NCBI GenBank assembly: GCA_035635855.1
Contig: DASQAF010000029.1
Location: 186,001 to 250,000, forward strand
Direction: 5' to 3'
DNA from: UBA11740 sp035635855
GTDB taxonomy: Bacteria > Acidobacteriota > Blastocatellia > Pyrinomonadales > Pyrinomonadaceae
Length of the DNA stretch: 64,000 nt
Of the stretch, positions 27,712 to 37,260 are shown piece by piece. The notes below the pieces were generated by a model. The model was not told the origin of the DNA. It saw only the letters and a program-made list of their open reading frames with translations, and did no database searches. The stretch's first letter is position 1. Every line of letters starts with the position of its first letter. Position numbers and translations under genes: made by a program.

Positions 27712-30700
27712 ATGAAACCTCTACTCCCGTTTTTCGGCACTTTTATACCGAAGACACTCCATTTCAAATTGCTCTCGATTACAGCGACGGTCTTACTGGC
27801 AGTAGCTGCGGTCGTGGTTTCAGTTCATTCGAGTAGTTCGCGGGCATCGAGGCCAGAAGGGACAGCGGTTACATCGGCTGAGAATCCGCGAGCCCAGCGG
27901 AGAGAGTTGAAGACCAGGCGTTTGTCGGCAGCTCGTAGCCTGATTGGCCTTGCGCCTTTCGCGCCCACAGTCACGGCCACCAAGACCGACTCTTTGTTTA
28001 CGGATGTCGATAACGACACCAACGCCGACCCCGGCGACACTTTGAAGTACGCCGTCACGATCAACTCGAGCGGTGGGGATGCGACCGGCGTGACATTTAC
28101 CGATACGGTAGATCCCAACACTGCGTTCGTTGGTGGTTCTTTGACGGCAACGCCGGTGGCCGTTGACGACAGCTACACCGCTGCGGGAAATATTAGGATT
28201 TCAGTAGCAGCACCCGGGGTGTTGGGAAACGACTTTACGGGAGTACCTGCGGCGACGATCACCGCTCCTCCAACCACCAGCACCAATGGCGGAGATGTGA
28301 GCCTGGCCGCAGACGGCAGCTTCACTTACAACCCGCCGCCCGGCTTTGAAGGGGTTGACACGTTCACCTACACGTTGGCGAATGCCACCGGCAGCAACAA
28401 CGCCACTGTCACCATTACGGTCAGCGGCATGATCTGGTTCATCGACAACAACGCTGCCGCTTGCACGACGCTGGCGGCCGGCTGTGGCCGCCTCACGAAT
28501 CCATTTAGCAGCTTGTCTGCTTTCGCGAGCCTCAACAATGGCAGCGGCAATAACCCGGCGGCCAATGACAATATCTTTCTGTATGAAAGTGCCAGCGACT
28601 ACATCGGGCCGGTGACTCTGCTTAATGGGCAGCGATTTATCGGGCAGGACGCCGCGGCAAGCCTTTCCGCTATAACTGGCGTTACGCCGCCAGCCGGAAG
28701 CGATCCTTTACCTGCCACGAACAGTGGTAATGGGACGATTGTTAACATCACAAACGGAAATGCGATCACCGTTGGCTCGGGCGACACGTTACGCGGATTT
28801 ACCGGCGGAGACTCGACGACGGATATCAGCGGTACCGGTTTTGGCACGCTTACCATCTCTGACGTTACGCTGAATGGCATAGGCCAGGCCCTCAACCTTA
28901 CTACCGGCACACTCGCCGCGACCTTCGGCAGCATTTCGTCAACCAACAGCGGCACCACGGGCATCAGCCTCACCAGTGTCGCAGGTAGTTTGACGTCGCC
29001 CACTACCACCGTCACGAATCCGACGGGCATTGGCATCAGTGTTGGTACGTCCAACGCGGCACTCAGTTTTGGCAACACGACTTCAACCTTATCCGGCGGC
29101 ACCGGAGTTAGCCTACTGACCAACACAGGTACCATCACTTTCGGCGCTCTTAGTATTTCACCCGATGCGAGTCAGCGCGGACTGCTCGCCACCGACAATA
29201 CCAACACCATTACATCAACTGGTGGCGCCATAACCACGAGCGGCGCAATCGCAGTCGAGATTACGCGAAGCAGCGGTACTACACCTCTGATCATAAGTGA
29301 GACGAGCGTATCGGCCAGTAGCGCAACCAGCGGGATTGTACTGACCAATACGAGCGGCAGTTTCACTGTTAGTGGCAACTCCAGCGGTTTCTGTGGCGGC
29401 CAGACCAGCGGCACACCGCCCACCATCAGCCAGGCGCCCAACCCCGCCGACTGCACGGGCGGGACAATCCAGAATAGTACGGGCGCAGGTATCCTTCTCA
29501 ACAACGCCACAAACGTCTCGCTCACCCGGATGCAGGTTCTGAATGGTGGTGATGACGGCATCTTCGGGACAACCGTGACCGGCTTCACGCTCGCGTCCAG
29601 CCTGATTGATAACAACGGCAACGCAGTGAGCGAGGCTGGGCTGGATTTCGACAATCTATTCGGCACGTCGAGCATTACCAATTCGACCATCCGACTTTCG
29701 CATGAGAACAACGTCGAGGTGCGAAACACCACAAACAACGGTTCACAGGCGACGCTTACGGTGACGGGTTGCCAGATCAGTAATGCTTCCGCTAAGACGC
29801 AAAGCGACGACGGTGTTCTATTCCAGATGACGGGGACTTCGAACGGGTCGATCAACGTTTCTAACAGCGTGTTTACGGCCAATCGCGGCGATCATCTGCA
29901 GGGAACTTCAAGCAATTCCGCTTCGCTCAACGCGGTGTTCACCAACAATAATTTGATAGGTGGGCACTCAACCGCACTGGGACAGGGCATCGTGGTCAAC
30001 TCTACGGTCGTGACCGGCTCGCCAACTATCACCTATGACATTAACGGCAACAAGATTAACGGCGCGATCCTGAGCGCCATCACAGTGAATCTCGGAGTGC
30101 CCTCCTCGGCCACCTCCGCGATGTCTGGCCAAGTACGTAACAATATCATCGGTACGACAGGCGTGATCCGTTCCTGCTCTGAGCAGGCGAACGGTATTGC
30201 AGTAGATTCGCACGGTAAGGGCACGCACACCGTGTCGGTGACAGGCAACACGATGCGCCAGTGCAAGGACCGGGGTATCAACGTCACGGCAAACAACAGT
30301 CCCAGCATCAGCAACGGTGAAGCCCAACCCGGCGGGAACTTGTTCCTGACTGTACAGAGCAACGCGGTTTTGGAAGGTGGCCCCATCAATCCGCCCGGCT
30401 TCCCGGCCGACGGTACGGGCAGCCGCGAGGCCTTTCTCCTAACCGCTGGTTCGACCTCAACGGATACTATCTTTACCTGTTTGGAACTCGGCGGCGCCGG
30501 ATCTCTTGCCAACAACTTCAATCGTGGCACAGAGGCGATAGCAACCGGACTTGAAGATATTCGCTTGAGGAAAAACACCGGCTCGAATTTACAGATCCGG
30601 CTACCAGGTTATGCGGGGGGCCCTAATGACGCGGCGGCAGTAGCTGCTTTTGAGGTCCCGAGACAAACCAGCAGCGAAGACGGCACGGTTACCGTTGCCG

Positions 30701-33700
30701 TAAACGCCGCCGGTGCCGGCGGCTTCATCGGCGGCGCAGCCTGTGCGCTGCCCCCAGCGCCGTCAATGATGGCTGATACGACCATGTCGACGGAAGCGGC
30801 TCTCTCTCCCGGTGCCTCGGAAGGAGCGCCAGGCGAAACACAGGATATCCTGCTTGCCACTCAAGGCGAGGGGACGGGCGGAGATAGTCTCCAGAAACTG
30901 TCGCAGGCTGAAGTATTAGCGATGGTGCAGACGGCCATCGAAAGGTGGAGAGCGGCTGGCATTTCTGCTCAAGACCTGATGCGTTTGCAAGCCATGACGT
31001 TTGAGATCGCAGACCTGCCGGAAGGGCAGCTTGCCACGGCCACCTCAACCCACGTCAAGATTGATGAGACTGCTGCCGGTTACGGCTGGTATTTCGACTC
31101 GACACCAATGGACGACGAGGAGTTTGAAGTGCCTGTTCCCGGCAAGGAGCTTCAAACCACTGAGCTCAGCCCCGCCTTCGAGCGCATGGATCTGCTGACC
31201 GTCGTCATGCGCGAACTTGGTATCGCGTACCGGCAAGGCAAGAGCAGCCTGCCGCAACAACTGCAGCCGCTGATGCAGAACGGTCTGTCACCGGCTGTCA
31301 GACGTTTGCCGGATTCTCGGAACATACAATTACCACGCTCTCCAGCTAAGCAAGTAAGTAACCGATCCGGTAGCCAAAAGAGCCTCGTTTCGCAGATAAG
31401 CAAAGGTTCCGCGTGGCAACCAAAGACCGGTGTTTCTAAATCGCCAGTTTCGTTCAGGAATACTGGAGTCAATCCAATCGCTAAAACCGCTGCTCGTCAA
31501 AACAGCAGACTCATGAACCATGCGCCGAGAAACAGGACGACGGCTGCTAGTCTCAGCAGCATGCTGGCCGACGTCATGCTTAACATTGGCACACTGCCGG
31601 CTGGGGAGAGCGTCACCATCACCTTCAACGTCACTGTCGACGATCCGTTTACCGGAGCACTGCCCCAGGTCTCTAATCAGGGTACGGTGTCCGGTACTAA
31701 TTTCGCCGACGTGCTCACAGACGATCCGACCGTTGGCGGCACTGCCGATCCGACAGTGACCCCAATCGACTTACCGCAAGTCACCCTGGCGGTATCGCCG
31801 GCCTCGGTTTTGGAGGACGGCGCCACGAACCTGGTCTATACGTTTACTCGTACGGGATCCACCGCCAACACCATGACGGTGAACTTCAGCGTGGGCGGCA
31901 CGGCCTCCTTCACTGAACCCGATTACACGCAAACTGGCGCGGCTACCTTTACGGCCACCAGCGGAACGGTAGTGTTTGCCAGCGGCAGCTCGACGGCAAC
32001 AGTGACCATCGATCCTTCCGCGGATACCACCGTCGAACCTGATGAGACCGTGAATCTAACCGTCACTTCGGGCATTGGCTACACCGTTGGAAGCCCCAGC
32101 GCTGCCAGCGGCACTATCACCAACGACGATACAGACGTAAGCGTTGCGGTGTCTCCGGCATCAGTTACGGAAGACGGCGCCGCCAACCTGGTTTACACCT
32201 TTACGCGCGTGGGCGTTACCACAAACGCGTTAACGGTGAACTTCAGCATAGCTGTCGGTGGCAACAACGCTGTCTTTCCTCTTGACTACACGCAGAGTGG
32301 AGCGGCAACCTTCGCCCCACCTGTTGGCACAGTGACGTTCGGCGCCGGGAACTCCACGGCTACGGTGACTGTTGATCCGGCCGCGGACCCGATAGTCGAG
32401 CCGGATGAGACAGTGATCTTTACAGTAACTTCCGGTGCTGGCTACAACGTCGGCTCGCCTGGTTCAGCTACGGGAACTATTACCAACGACGACGCGGACG
32501 TAACGGTGACAGTGGCGCCGAGTTCAGTGACTGAGGACGGGCCCACGAACCTTGTCTACACCTTCACTCGAACTGGATTCACTCTCCTCCCGGTGACGGT
32601 AAACTTCTCAGTGGGCGGGACGGCCGTGTTCTCGCAACCCGACTACACGCAAACAGGCGCCGCGACTTATAGCGACACCTCCGGCACAGTAATCTTTGGG
32701 GCTGGAGCGTCTACAGCTACGGTGACCATTGATCCTGCGGCCGATACCACCGTCGAACCTGACGAAACGGTTATCCTGACAGTAACTTCAGGCACTGGCT
32801 ACAACGTCGGGTCGCCTGACTCGGCGACAGGGACGATCACCAATGATGATACGGACGTGAGTGTTGCGGTGTCTCCTGGATCAGTCGGCGAGGATGGAGC
32901 AACCAACCTCGTTTACACGTTCACGCGCGCGGGCGTCACCAGCAGCCCGCTAACGGTGAACTTCTCGGTGGGCGGGACGGCGGTGTTCTCGCAACCCGAC
33001 TACACGCAAACAGGAGCCACGATTTATAGCGACACCTCTGGCACGGTAGTCTTTGGGGCCGGAGCATCCACAGCTACGGTGACCATTGATCCTTCCGCGG
33101 ATACCACCGTCGAGCCTGACGAGACGGTTATCCTGACCGTAACTTCAGGCGCGGGCTACAACGTCGGGTTGCCCAGCTCAGCTACCGGCACCATCACCAA
33201 CGACGATACGGACGTTAGCGTTGCCGTGTCTCCCGCGTCAGTTGCTGAAGATGGAGGAACCAACCTCGTCTACACCTTCATGCGCAACGGCGTCACCAGC
33301 GGACCGTTGACGGTGAATTTCTCGGTGGGTGGAACGGCAAACTTTGGCGCCTCACCCAACGACTATACCCAGACAGGTGCGACCACCTTCAATGCAACCT
33401 CGGGTTCGGTGACCTTCGCTGCCGGCAGTTTCATGGCAGCAGTAACCGTCAATCCGGAAACTGACACCGCTATCGAAACCGACGAGACGGTTATCCTGAC
33501 CTTAACTTCAGGAGCCGGCTATAACGTCAGCTCACCTTCCTCAGCAACCGGCACAATCACCAACGACGATGCCGATGTAAGCGTCGCGGTGTCCCCGGCG
33601 TCAGTCACTGAAGACGGCGCCACCAACCTCGTCTATACCTTCACGCGTACTGGATTCACCGGAGGCGCGCTGACGGTAAACTTCTCGGTTGGCGGTACCG

Positions 33701-34707
33701 CCACCTTTGGTTCGTTCCCAGACGATTACACCCAAACGGGCGCGACCACGTTCACTACGACTTCAGGCTCCGTAACTTTCGCTCCAGGTAGCCCGACGGC
33801 GACGGTAACGGTCGATCCGGAGACAGACACCACTGCCGAATCTGATGAGACTGTCGTCATCACATTGACGGCCGGGGCGAGCTATAACGCCGTAAGTCCA
33901 AACTCAGCCACTGGGACAATTCTCAACGATGACACGCTCGTCAGCGTCGCTGTGGCGCCCTCGTCTACCTCCGAGGGCGGAGCAAATCTCGTTTACACTT
34001 TCACACGCACTGGCCCAACCGGCAGTGCGCTAACTGTTAATTTCTCGGTGGGCGGCACTGCCAGCTTCCCGGCAGACTACTCACAGAGCGGTGCGGGAAC
34101 GTTCGCTCCGCCTACTGCCACTGTCACCTTTGGCGCAGGTAGTTCGACGGCGACTGTGACAGTAACGCCGCTTACCGACTGTACCGTGGAAGGCAGCGAG
34201 ACGGTCGAGTTCACTGTCCAGCCCGGATCGGGTTATGGGGTAGGCTCACCGAGCACGGCCACTGGGACAATCACCAATACGCCGGATTCGGGCGCACCAA
34301 CGATAACGCTCATTCCCAACGTGAACATGACATTGTCGCCGCCGAATCACACGTATCGAACGGTAGCGGTTACTGACTTCGTCGCCAGCGCCAGTGATGA
34401 CTGCGATCCCACTGTTAACATTAACAGTGTCTATATCCTGAAGATCACGAGCGATGAGGCGGAAAACGGAAACGGTGATGGAAACACGCTGAACGACATT
34501 GTCATCGCGGGTGATTGCAAGACAGCCCAGCTACGCGCCGAACGCTCGGTGAGCGGCAACGGTCGTGTCTACACGATAACGTTCAAGGTAAAGGATTCAG
34601 CGGGCAACTTTACGACAGCAACAGGTCAGGTAACCGTGCGCTCGTCGGCGAATAATCCGGCAGTCAACGATGGGCCGATCTACACCGTCAACAGTTCCTG
34701 TCCGTAA
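27712..34707 (+). CDS. Giant secreted protein: beta-helix module plus seven Calx-beta repeats
   Basis: A 2331-residue secreted protein. It has a signal peptide (about 1-45), a DUF11-like repeat (about 86-145), a cadherin/VCBS-like domain ending in FTYTLANATGSNNATVTITV (about 146-240), then a long beta-helix region (240-1010). Residues about 1060-1190 resemble the metallopeptidase-like domain of other giant bacterial proteins, but MDLLTVVMRELG at 1159-1170 lacks the expected HELGH histidines. A second DUF11-like unit lies near 1280-1355. Seven Calx-beta repeats fill about 1357-2185. A C-terminal domain has SDEAENGNGDG and an HYR-like look. Calx-beta units are usually calcium-binding adhesive modules. 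AAGGAG lies 7 bases before the ATG. The protein is likely surface-exposed or released. The beta-helix part is closely shared with the protein at 41693. Confidence 0.9.
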   Translation: MKPLLPFFGTFIPKTLHFKLLSITATVLLAVAAVVVSVHSSSSRASRPEGTAVTSAENPRAQRRELKTRRLSAARSLIGLAPFAPTVTATKTDSLFTDVDNDTNADPGDTLKYAVTINSSGGDATGVTFTDTVDPNTAFVGGSLTATPVAVDDSYTAAGNIRISVAAPGVLGNDFTGVPAATITAPPTTSTNGGDVSLAADGSFTYNPPPGFEGVDTFTYTLANATGSNNATVTITVSGMIWFIDNNAAACTTLAAGCGRLTNPFSSLSAFASLNNGSGNNPAANDNIFLYESASDYIGPVTLLNGQRFIGQDAAASLSAITGVTPPAGSDPLPATNSGNGTIVNITNGNAITVGSGDTLRGFTGGDSTTDISGTGFGTLTISDVTLNGIGQALNLTTGTLAATFGSISSTNSGTTGISLTSVAGSLTSPTTTVTNPTGIGISVGTSNAALSFGNTTSTLSGGTGVSLLTNTGTITFGALSISPDASQRGLLATDNTNTITSTGGAITTSGAIAVEITRSSGTTPLIISETSVSASSATSGIVLTNTSGSFTVSGNSSGFCGGQTSGTPPTISQAPNPADCTGGTIQNSTGAGILLNNATNVSLTRMQVLNGGDDGIFGTTVTGFTLASSLIDNNGNAVSEAGLDFDNLFGTSSITNSTIRLSHENNVEVRNTTNNGSQATLTVTGCQISNASAKTQSDDGVLFQMTGTSNGSINVSNSVFTANRGDHLQGTSSNSASLNAVFTNNNLIGGHSTALGQGIVVNSTVVTGSPTITYDINGNKINGAILSAITVNLGVPSSATSAMSGQVRNNIIGTTGVIRSCSEQANGIAVDSHGKGTHTVSVTGNTMRQCKDRGINVTANNSPSISNGEAQPGGNLFLTVQSNAVLEGGPINPPGFPADGTGSREAFLLTAGSTSTDTIFTCLELGGAGSLANNFNRGTEAIATGLEDIRLRKNTGSNLQIRLPGYAGGPNDAAAVAAFEVPRQTSSEDGTVTVAVNAAGAGGFIGGAACALPPAPSMMADTTMSTEAALSPGASEGAPGETQDILLATQGEGTGGDSLQKLSQAEVLAMVQTAIERWRAAGISAQDLMRLQAMTFEIADLPEGQLATATSTHVKIDETAAGYGWYFDSTPMDDEEFEVPVPGKELQTTELSPAFERMDLLTVVMRELGIAYRQGKSSLPQQLQPLMQNGLSPAVRRLPDSRNIQLPRSPAKQVSNRSGSQKSLVSQISKGSAWQPKTGVSKSPVSFRNTGVNPIAKTAARQNSRLMNHAPRNRTTAASLSSMLADVMLNIGTLPAGESVTITFNVTVDDPFTGALPQVSNQGTVSGTNFADVLTDDPTVGGTADPTVTPIDLPQVTLAVSPASVLEDGATNLVYTFTRTGSTANTMTVNFSVGGTASFTEPDYTQTGAATFTATSGTVVFASGSSTATVTIDPSADTTVEPDETVNLTVTSGIGYTVGSPSAASGTITNDDTDVSVAVSPASVTEDGAANLVYTFTRVGVTTNALTVNFSIAVGGNNAVFPLDYTQSGAATFAPPVGTVTFGAGNSTATVTVDPAADPIVEPDETVIFTVTSGAGYNVGSPGSATGTITNDDADVTVTVAPSSVTEDGPTNLVYTFTRTGFTLLPVTVNFSVGGTAVFSQPDYTQTGAATYSDTSGTVIFGAGASTATVTIDPAADTTVEPDETVILTVTSGTGYNVGSPDSATGTITNDDTDVSVAVSPGSVGEDGATNLVYTFTRAGVTSSPLTVNFSVGGTAVFSQPDYTQTGATIYSDTSGTVVFGAGASTATVTIDPSADTTVEPDETVILTVTSGAGYNVGLPSSATGTITNDDTDVSVAVSPASVAEDGGTNLVYTFMRNGVTSGPLTVNFSVGGTANFGASPNDYTQTGATTFNATSGSVTFAAGSFMAAVTVNPETDTAIETDETVILTLTSGAGYNVSSPSSATGTITNDDADVSVAVSPASVTEDGATNLVYTFTRTGFTGGALTVNFSVGGTATFGSFPDDYTQTGATTFTTTSGSVTFAPGSPTATVTVDPETDTTAESDETVVITLTAGASYNAVSPNSATGTILNDDTLVSVAVAPSSTSEGGANLVYTFTRTGPTGSALTVNFSVGGTASFPADYSQSGAGTFAPPTATVTFGAGSSTATVTVTPLTDCTVEGSETVEFTVQPGSGYGVGSPSTATGTITNTPDSGAPTITLIPNVNMTLSPPNHTYRTVAVTDFVASASDDCDPTVNINSVYILKITSDEAENGNGDGNTLNDIVIAGDCKTAQLRAERSVSGNGRVYTITFKVKDSAGNFTTATGQVTVRSSANNPAVNDGPIYTVNSSCP
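29371..30760 (+). repeat. Shared beta-helix module, copy in the first giant gene
   Basis: From SGFCGGQTSGTPP to FIGGAAC (about 460 codons) this segment aligns without large gaps to 43840-45220 in the second giant gene. I estimate 80-85% protein identity. Sequence before and after it differs between the two proteins. It is therefore a mobile or converted module rather than plain whole-gene duplication. Confidence 0.85.
31781..34275 (+). repeat. Seven tandem Calx-beta repeats
   Basis: Units begin near 31781, 32137, 32500, 32857, 33214, 33577 and 33940, with a period of about 357-363 bases. Each opens V(S/T)VAVSP(A/G)SV.EDG.TNLVYTF, contains VNFSVGGTA and DYTQ(T/S)GA, and closes TVEPDETV.LTVTSG and SATGTITNDD. 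Units 3 and 4 are nearly identical through their middle, a sign of recent duplication or conversion. The seventh unit is the most diverged, ending in DCTVEGSETVEF. Confidence 0.92.
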
Positions 34708-34853
34708 GAAGGAACCGAACGCGGGGAACGCGAATCGATGGATGCGGTTGTGGCTGAAGAGTTGCAACCAACAGAAAATCACCAGGCCGCATCCACTTCA
34801 CGCCGTCTTCGGAGTCAACAACTATTGATTCTTTGACCAAAAGGAGTTCAGCA

Positions 34854-35243
34854 ATGAGAAATCTTCGTGACGCACTCTTAAGTTCTAGAACCCGCTTTCG
34901 TTTTCTGATCGTGGTCGCTGTGTTCGGTGCGCTTGTCACGGCCGCGCCGCTGTCCGACGCCACCGCGCCGTCACTGACGATTACGGTAGTAAATAATTCA
35001 GGATTGGAGATTCGCAATTTCTATTTGTCACCAGCCGATAATGACAACTGGGGCCCTAACCAACTCAACGAGTCGCCGATTAGTCCCGGAGCAACCCGAG
35101 CCCTTGACGTCTCCTGGGATCAATCAACAGTTAAACTTGTCGCTGAGGATCAGGATGGGTGTTTCATGAATACGACGGTTGAGGCCACGGGCAACCCCGT
35201 CTGGACAATTACCGGCGATACAACCAGGAACTGTGGGGGTTAG
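34854..35243 (+). CDS. Small secreted protein of unknown function
   Basis: A 129-residue protein with an N-terminal signal region (about 16-38: FRFLIVVAVFGALVTAAP). The mature part of about 90 residues begins SLTITVVNNSGLEIRNFYLS and has NDNWGPNQLNESPISPG. This resembles a widespread group of small secreted beta-sandwich proteins with a VNNTG...W...L...PG pattern; I know no function for them. AAGGAG lies 8 bases before the ATG at 34854, which decides this start. It follows the giant gene by about 145 bases and may be expressed with it. Confidence 0.78.
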   Translation: MRNLRDALLSSRTRFRFLIVVAVFGALVTAAPLSDATAPSLTITVVNNSGLEIRNFYLSPADNDNWGPNQLNESPISPGATRALDVSWDQSTVKLVAEDQDGCFMNTTVEATGNPVWTITGDTTRNCGG

Positions 35244-35474
35244 TCTACAAGCGGCCGCTGTCTTGTTTGGCTAATAACGGCAGCGCCGATCCAAATAAAC
35301 ACTTTGGTCGCGAGCGAAGAGCGGCAGGCCTCAATCTGCCGCTTTCCGTTGTGTAGCTCAGCGGCGACGACGGTCGGGTTTACCTCATCGTTGTGGTAGA
35401 TGGGTCGGTTTCCACACTCTTCACCGTCACTTGGCATTTTTTTGAAGTTGCTTTTCTTTCTACCCTTCACTCCT

Positions 35475-35984
35475 TTACTGCCGTTTCCATTCCATGTGTT
35501 TGTATGCGCCGAATTCTTCGATGACCACAAAACCCAGCCGCTCGTAAAAACGATGAGCTTCGTTGTTCAGCACAAAGACCATGTGGCGTAGAGGTTTGCC
35601 CGCCTGTCGAGCTTCCCCGATCAGCCGGTGCAACAGCAGCGTGCCGGCGCCGCGGTTTTGGAAATCGGGCAAGAGCGCGATGTCGAGCAGCCGTATCTGT
35701 TCGGTGTCCCGGCCAATCCAGATTCGTCCGGCGGGGCGATCGTCGATTAGAATCAAGTTGTACTCGGCGTCGGGAAAGCGAGCATCGTATTCGCGGCGCT
35801 GCAGATCAAATTGCCACTTTAGAAACAGCTCCCGCTGGCCCTCTTGCCACTCGACTTGTCCGAGTTCATCAGCGCGGGTGCTGTCATAGACGGAAAGCAG
35901 GAATTGGTCGTCTGCATCGGTCGCAGGTCGCAGCGCCAGAATGCCGCCGCGTGGCAACAGAAGCTCGATCCCCTGCTTCTCCAT
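35475..35984 (-). CDS. GNAT-family N-acetyltransferase
   Basis: A 169-residue acetyltransferase. The acetyl-CoA loop is QNRGAGTLLL at 109-118, preceded by the strand LLDIALLPDF and followed by the C-terminal HMVFVLNNEAHRFYERLGF signature. The acceptor substrate cannot be read from the sequence. It lies antisense between the first giant gene block and the DUF6916/tail-collar block. A broken 3' copy lies at 27210-27335. GNAT genes near tail-collar genes could modify surface proteins or metabolites, but this is inference. Confidence 0.9.
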   Translation of the reverse strand: MEKQGIELLLPRGGILALRPATDADDQFLLSVYDSTRADELGQVEWQEGQRELFLKWQFDLQRREYDARFPDAEYNLILIDDRPAGRIWIGRDTEQIRLLDIALLPDFQNRGAGTLLLHRLIGEARQAGKPLRHMVFVLNNEAHRFYERLGFVVIEEFGAYKHMEWKRQ

Positions 35985-36163
35985 CGAAGTCGTTTCCTTA
36001 GTTTAGGGAGCCAGGACCATGCCATTGTCGGGACAACGCACCCTATTACGTTTTTATTATATCCGTTGAATACTAACGCAAAACATAATAGACTGCTCGT
36101 CCTCACGATACCACCTAACGACGGCCCCTCTCCGCCGCTCGACTATCGATCAAGGGAGACCCG

Positions 36164-36811
36164 ATGTCGGATTCACGCAGAAAGTTTTTGAAAGTGGGGC
36201 TGCTGGCGGCACTGTTTGCGGCGGTTCCGCTGAAACATGTGCTGGGCCAGAGTTGGACAGATCGAAGTGATAAATCGGGCGCTGACCCAAACGATCCGCT
36301 CATCAATTACACCAAGGCCACCTTCATATCTTATTTGAATTCCGTTTTCCAACTTCATACGGTTTCCGGCATTGTTGCGGTGACGCTTTTGAAGGTTGAC
36401 GATATGGAACCGCCAAAGGGTGGCGAATGCTTTTCACTGCTGTTCCGTGGCGGCGGCGGCGCATTGCAACAGGGTACCTATACCGTAGAGCACCCGGCGC
36501 TGGGAAAATTCTCACTGTTTTTGGTCCCGGCAGGCACGGACAGCAACGGTGCGCAAGGCTATCTGGCAACTATCAATCGGCTGACTTACGTTGAGGCGCA
36601 GGCTCCGGCGCCGGGAGGAAAACCGGCAAAGCGCACGTGGATGGAGAACTCAACCGCGCCGGCGAATGCTTCGCCGCCACGTACCTCACCAGCACAGTCA
36701 CCATCTCCCGGGACCGTAACACCGAGAGAGCAGCCAAAGCCTGTAAAAAAGAAGAGGAAGCCGTCGTGGAAGACGAACGATAACGAGGAATTTGACGGCG
36801 AGTTGAATTGA
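36164..36811 (+). CDS. Tat-exported DUF6916-like protein
   Basis: A 215-residue protein with a twin-arginine signal: SRRKFLK at 4-10, then LLAALFAAV and a likely cut after VLGQ near 30. The central DUF6916-like domain (about 45-145) reads FISYLNSVFQLHT, CFSLLFRGG and GKFSLFLVPAGTDSNGAQGY. A Pro/Ser/Lys-rich, positively charged tail follows. Tat export suggests it folds, or binds a cofactor, before crossing the membrane. It is related to the unexported protein at 26744. It lies about 450 bases upstream of the tail-collar trio. Confidence 0.82.
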   Translation: MSDSRRKFLKVGLLAALFAAVPLKHVLGQSWTDRSDKSGADPNDPLINYTKATFISYLNSVFQLHTVSGIVAVTLLKVDDMEPPKGGECFSLLFRGGGGALQQGTYTVEHPALGKFSLFLVPAGTDSNGAQGYLATINRLTYVEAQAPAPGGKPAKRTWMENSTAPANASPPRTSPAQSPSPGTVTPREQPKPVKKKRKPSWKTNDNEEFDGELN

Positions 36812-37260
36812 GTGAAGCGCCCTTCCCATTATCACCTGGCTTCAGCCAGGTGATCCAGGTAAAGACAGGAACAGGAAACCGTTTAAACGGTTTCGGGTTT
36901 TGGCGGCCCGCTATTAACCTCGCTGAAGCGAGGTGCTAATGAGAAGCGGCCCGCTAACCACATAGCCGCAGCCAGGTGCTCAAGAGAAGGAGTTAAACGC
37001 TTCAAGTTAAGAACAACCCTTGTCTAGTAAAAGATTTTGCTTGCAATCCCGTAGAGTTGAGATTAGAATCCCCGCCGCTTCAACTTTCGAAAGCTTCAGT
37101 CTCTTTAAATAAAGAGATCCAGCGACCGAAATCAACCGATGTATTGCACGATCGGGTTCGATCTTTCCAAGTCACCAGCGGCTGTCATTCCGAAAGCCAG
37201 ACTAACCGGCCATGCCGGATGGCAAATAGTATCGACGCTTCTCAAATGGAGTAGAAAATC
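36812..37260. other. Gene-free stretch with palindromic repeats, then leader of the tail-collar genes
   Basis: Three palindromes stand in a row: ATCACCTGGC/GCCAGGTGAT (36831-36854), the perfect 20-bp GAAACCGTTTAAACGGTTTC (36875-36894) and ACCTCGC/GCGAGGT (36917-36934). The remaining 250 bases are AT-richer and contain further short palindromes at 37084-37117. No gene is supported. Confidence 0.7.
37084..37117. promoter_or_regulatory. Adjacent short palindromes upstream of the tail-collar genes
   Basis: CTTTCGAAAG (37084-37093) and TCTCTTTA-AA-TAAAGAGA (37100-37117) lie about 150 bases before the first tail-collar start, in locally AT-rich DNA. They could be operator sites for the operon. No matching promoter can be assigned with certainty. 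Confidence 0.3.

Noticed and set aside
31781..34275. CRISPR-like array
   Set aside because: The regular period of about 360 bases is coding and encodes Calx-beta domains. No short repeat-spacer array or cas gene was seen.
37021..37256. Small protein gene in the leader of the tail-collar operon
   Set aside because: A 65-codon frame exists, but it has no family feature, and the region looks like a palindrome-rich leader.
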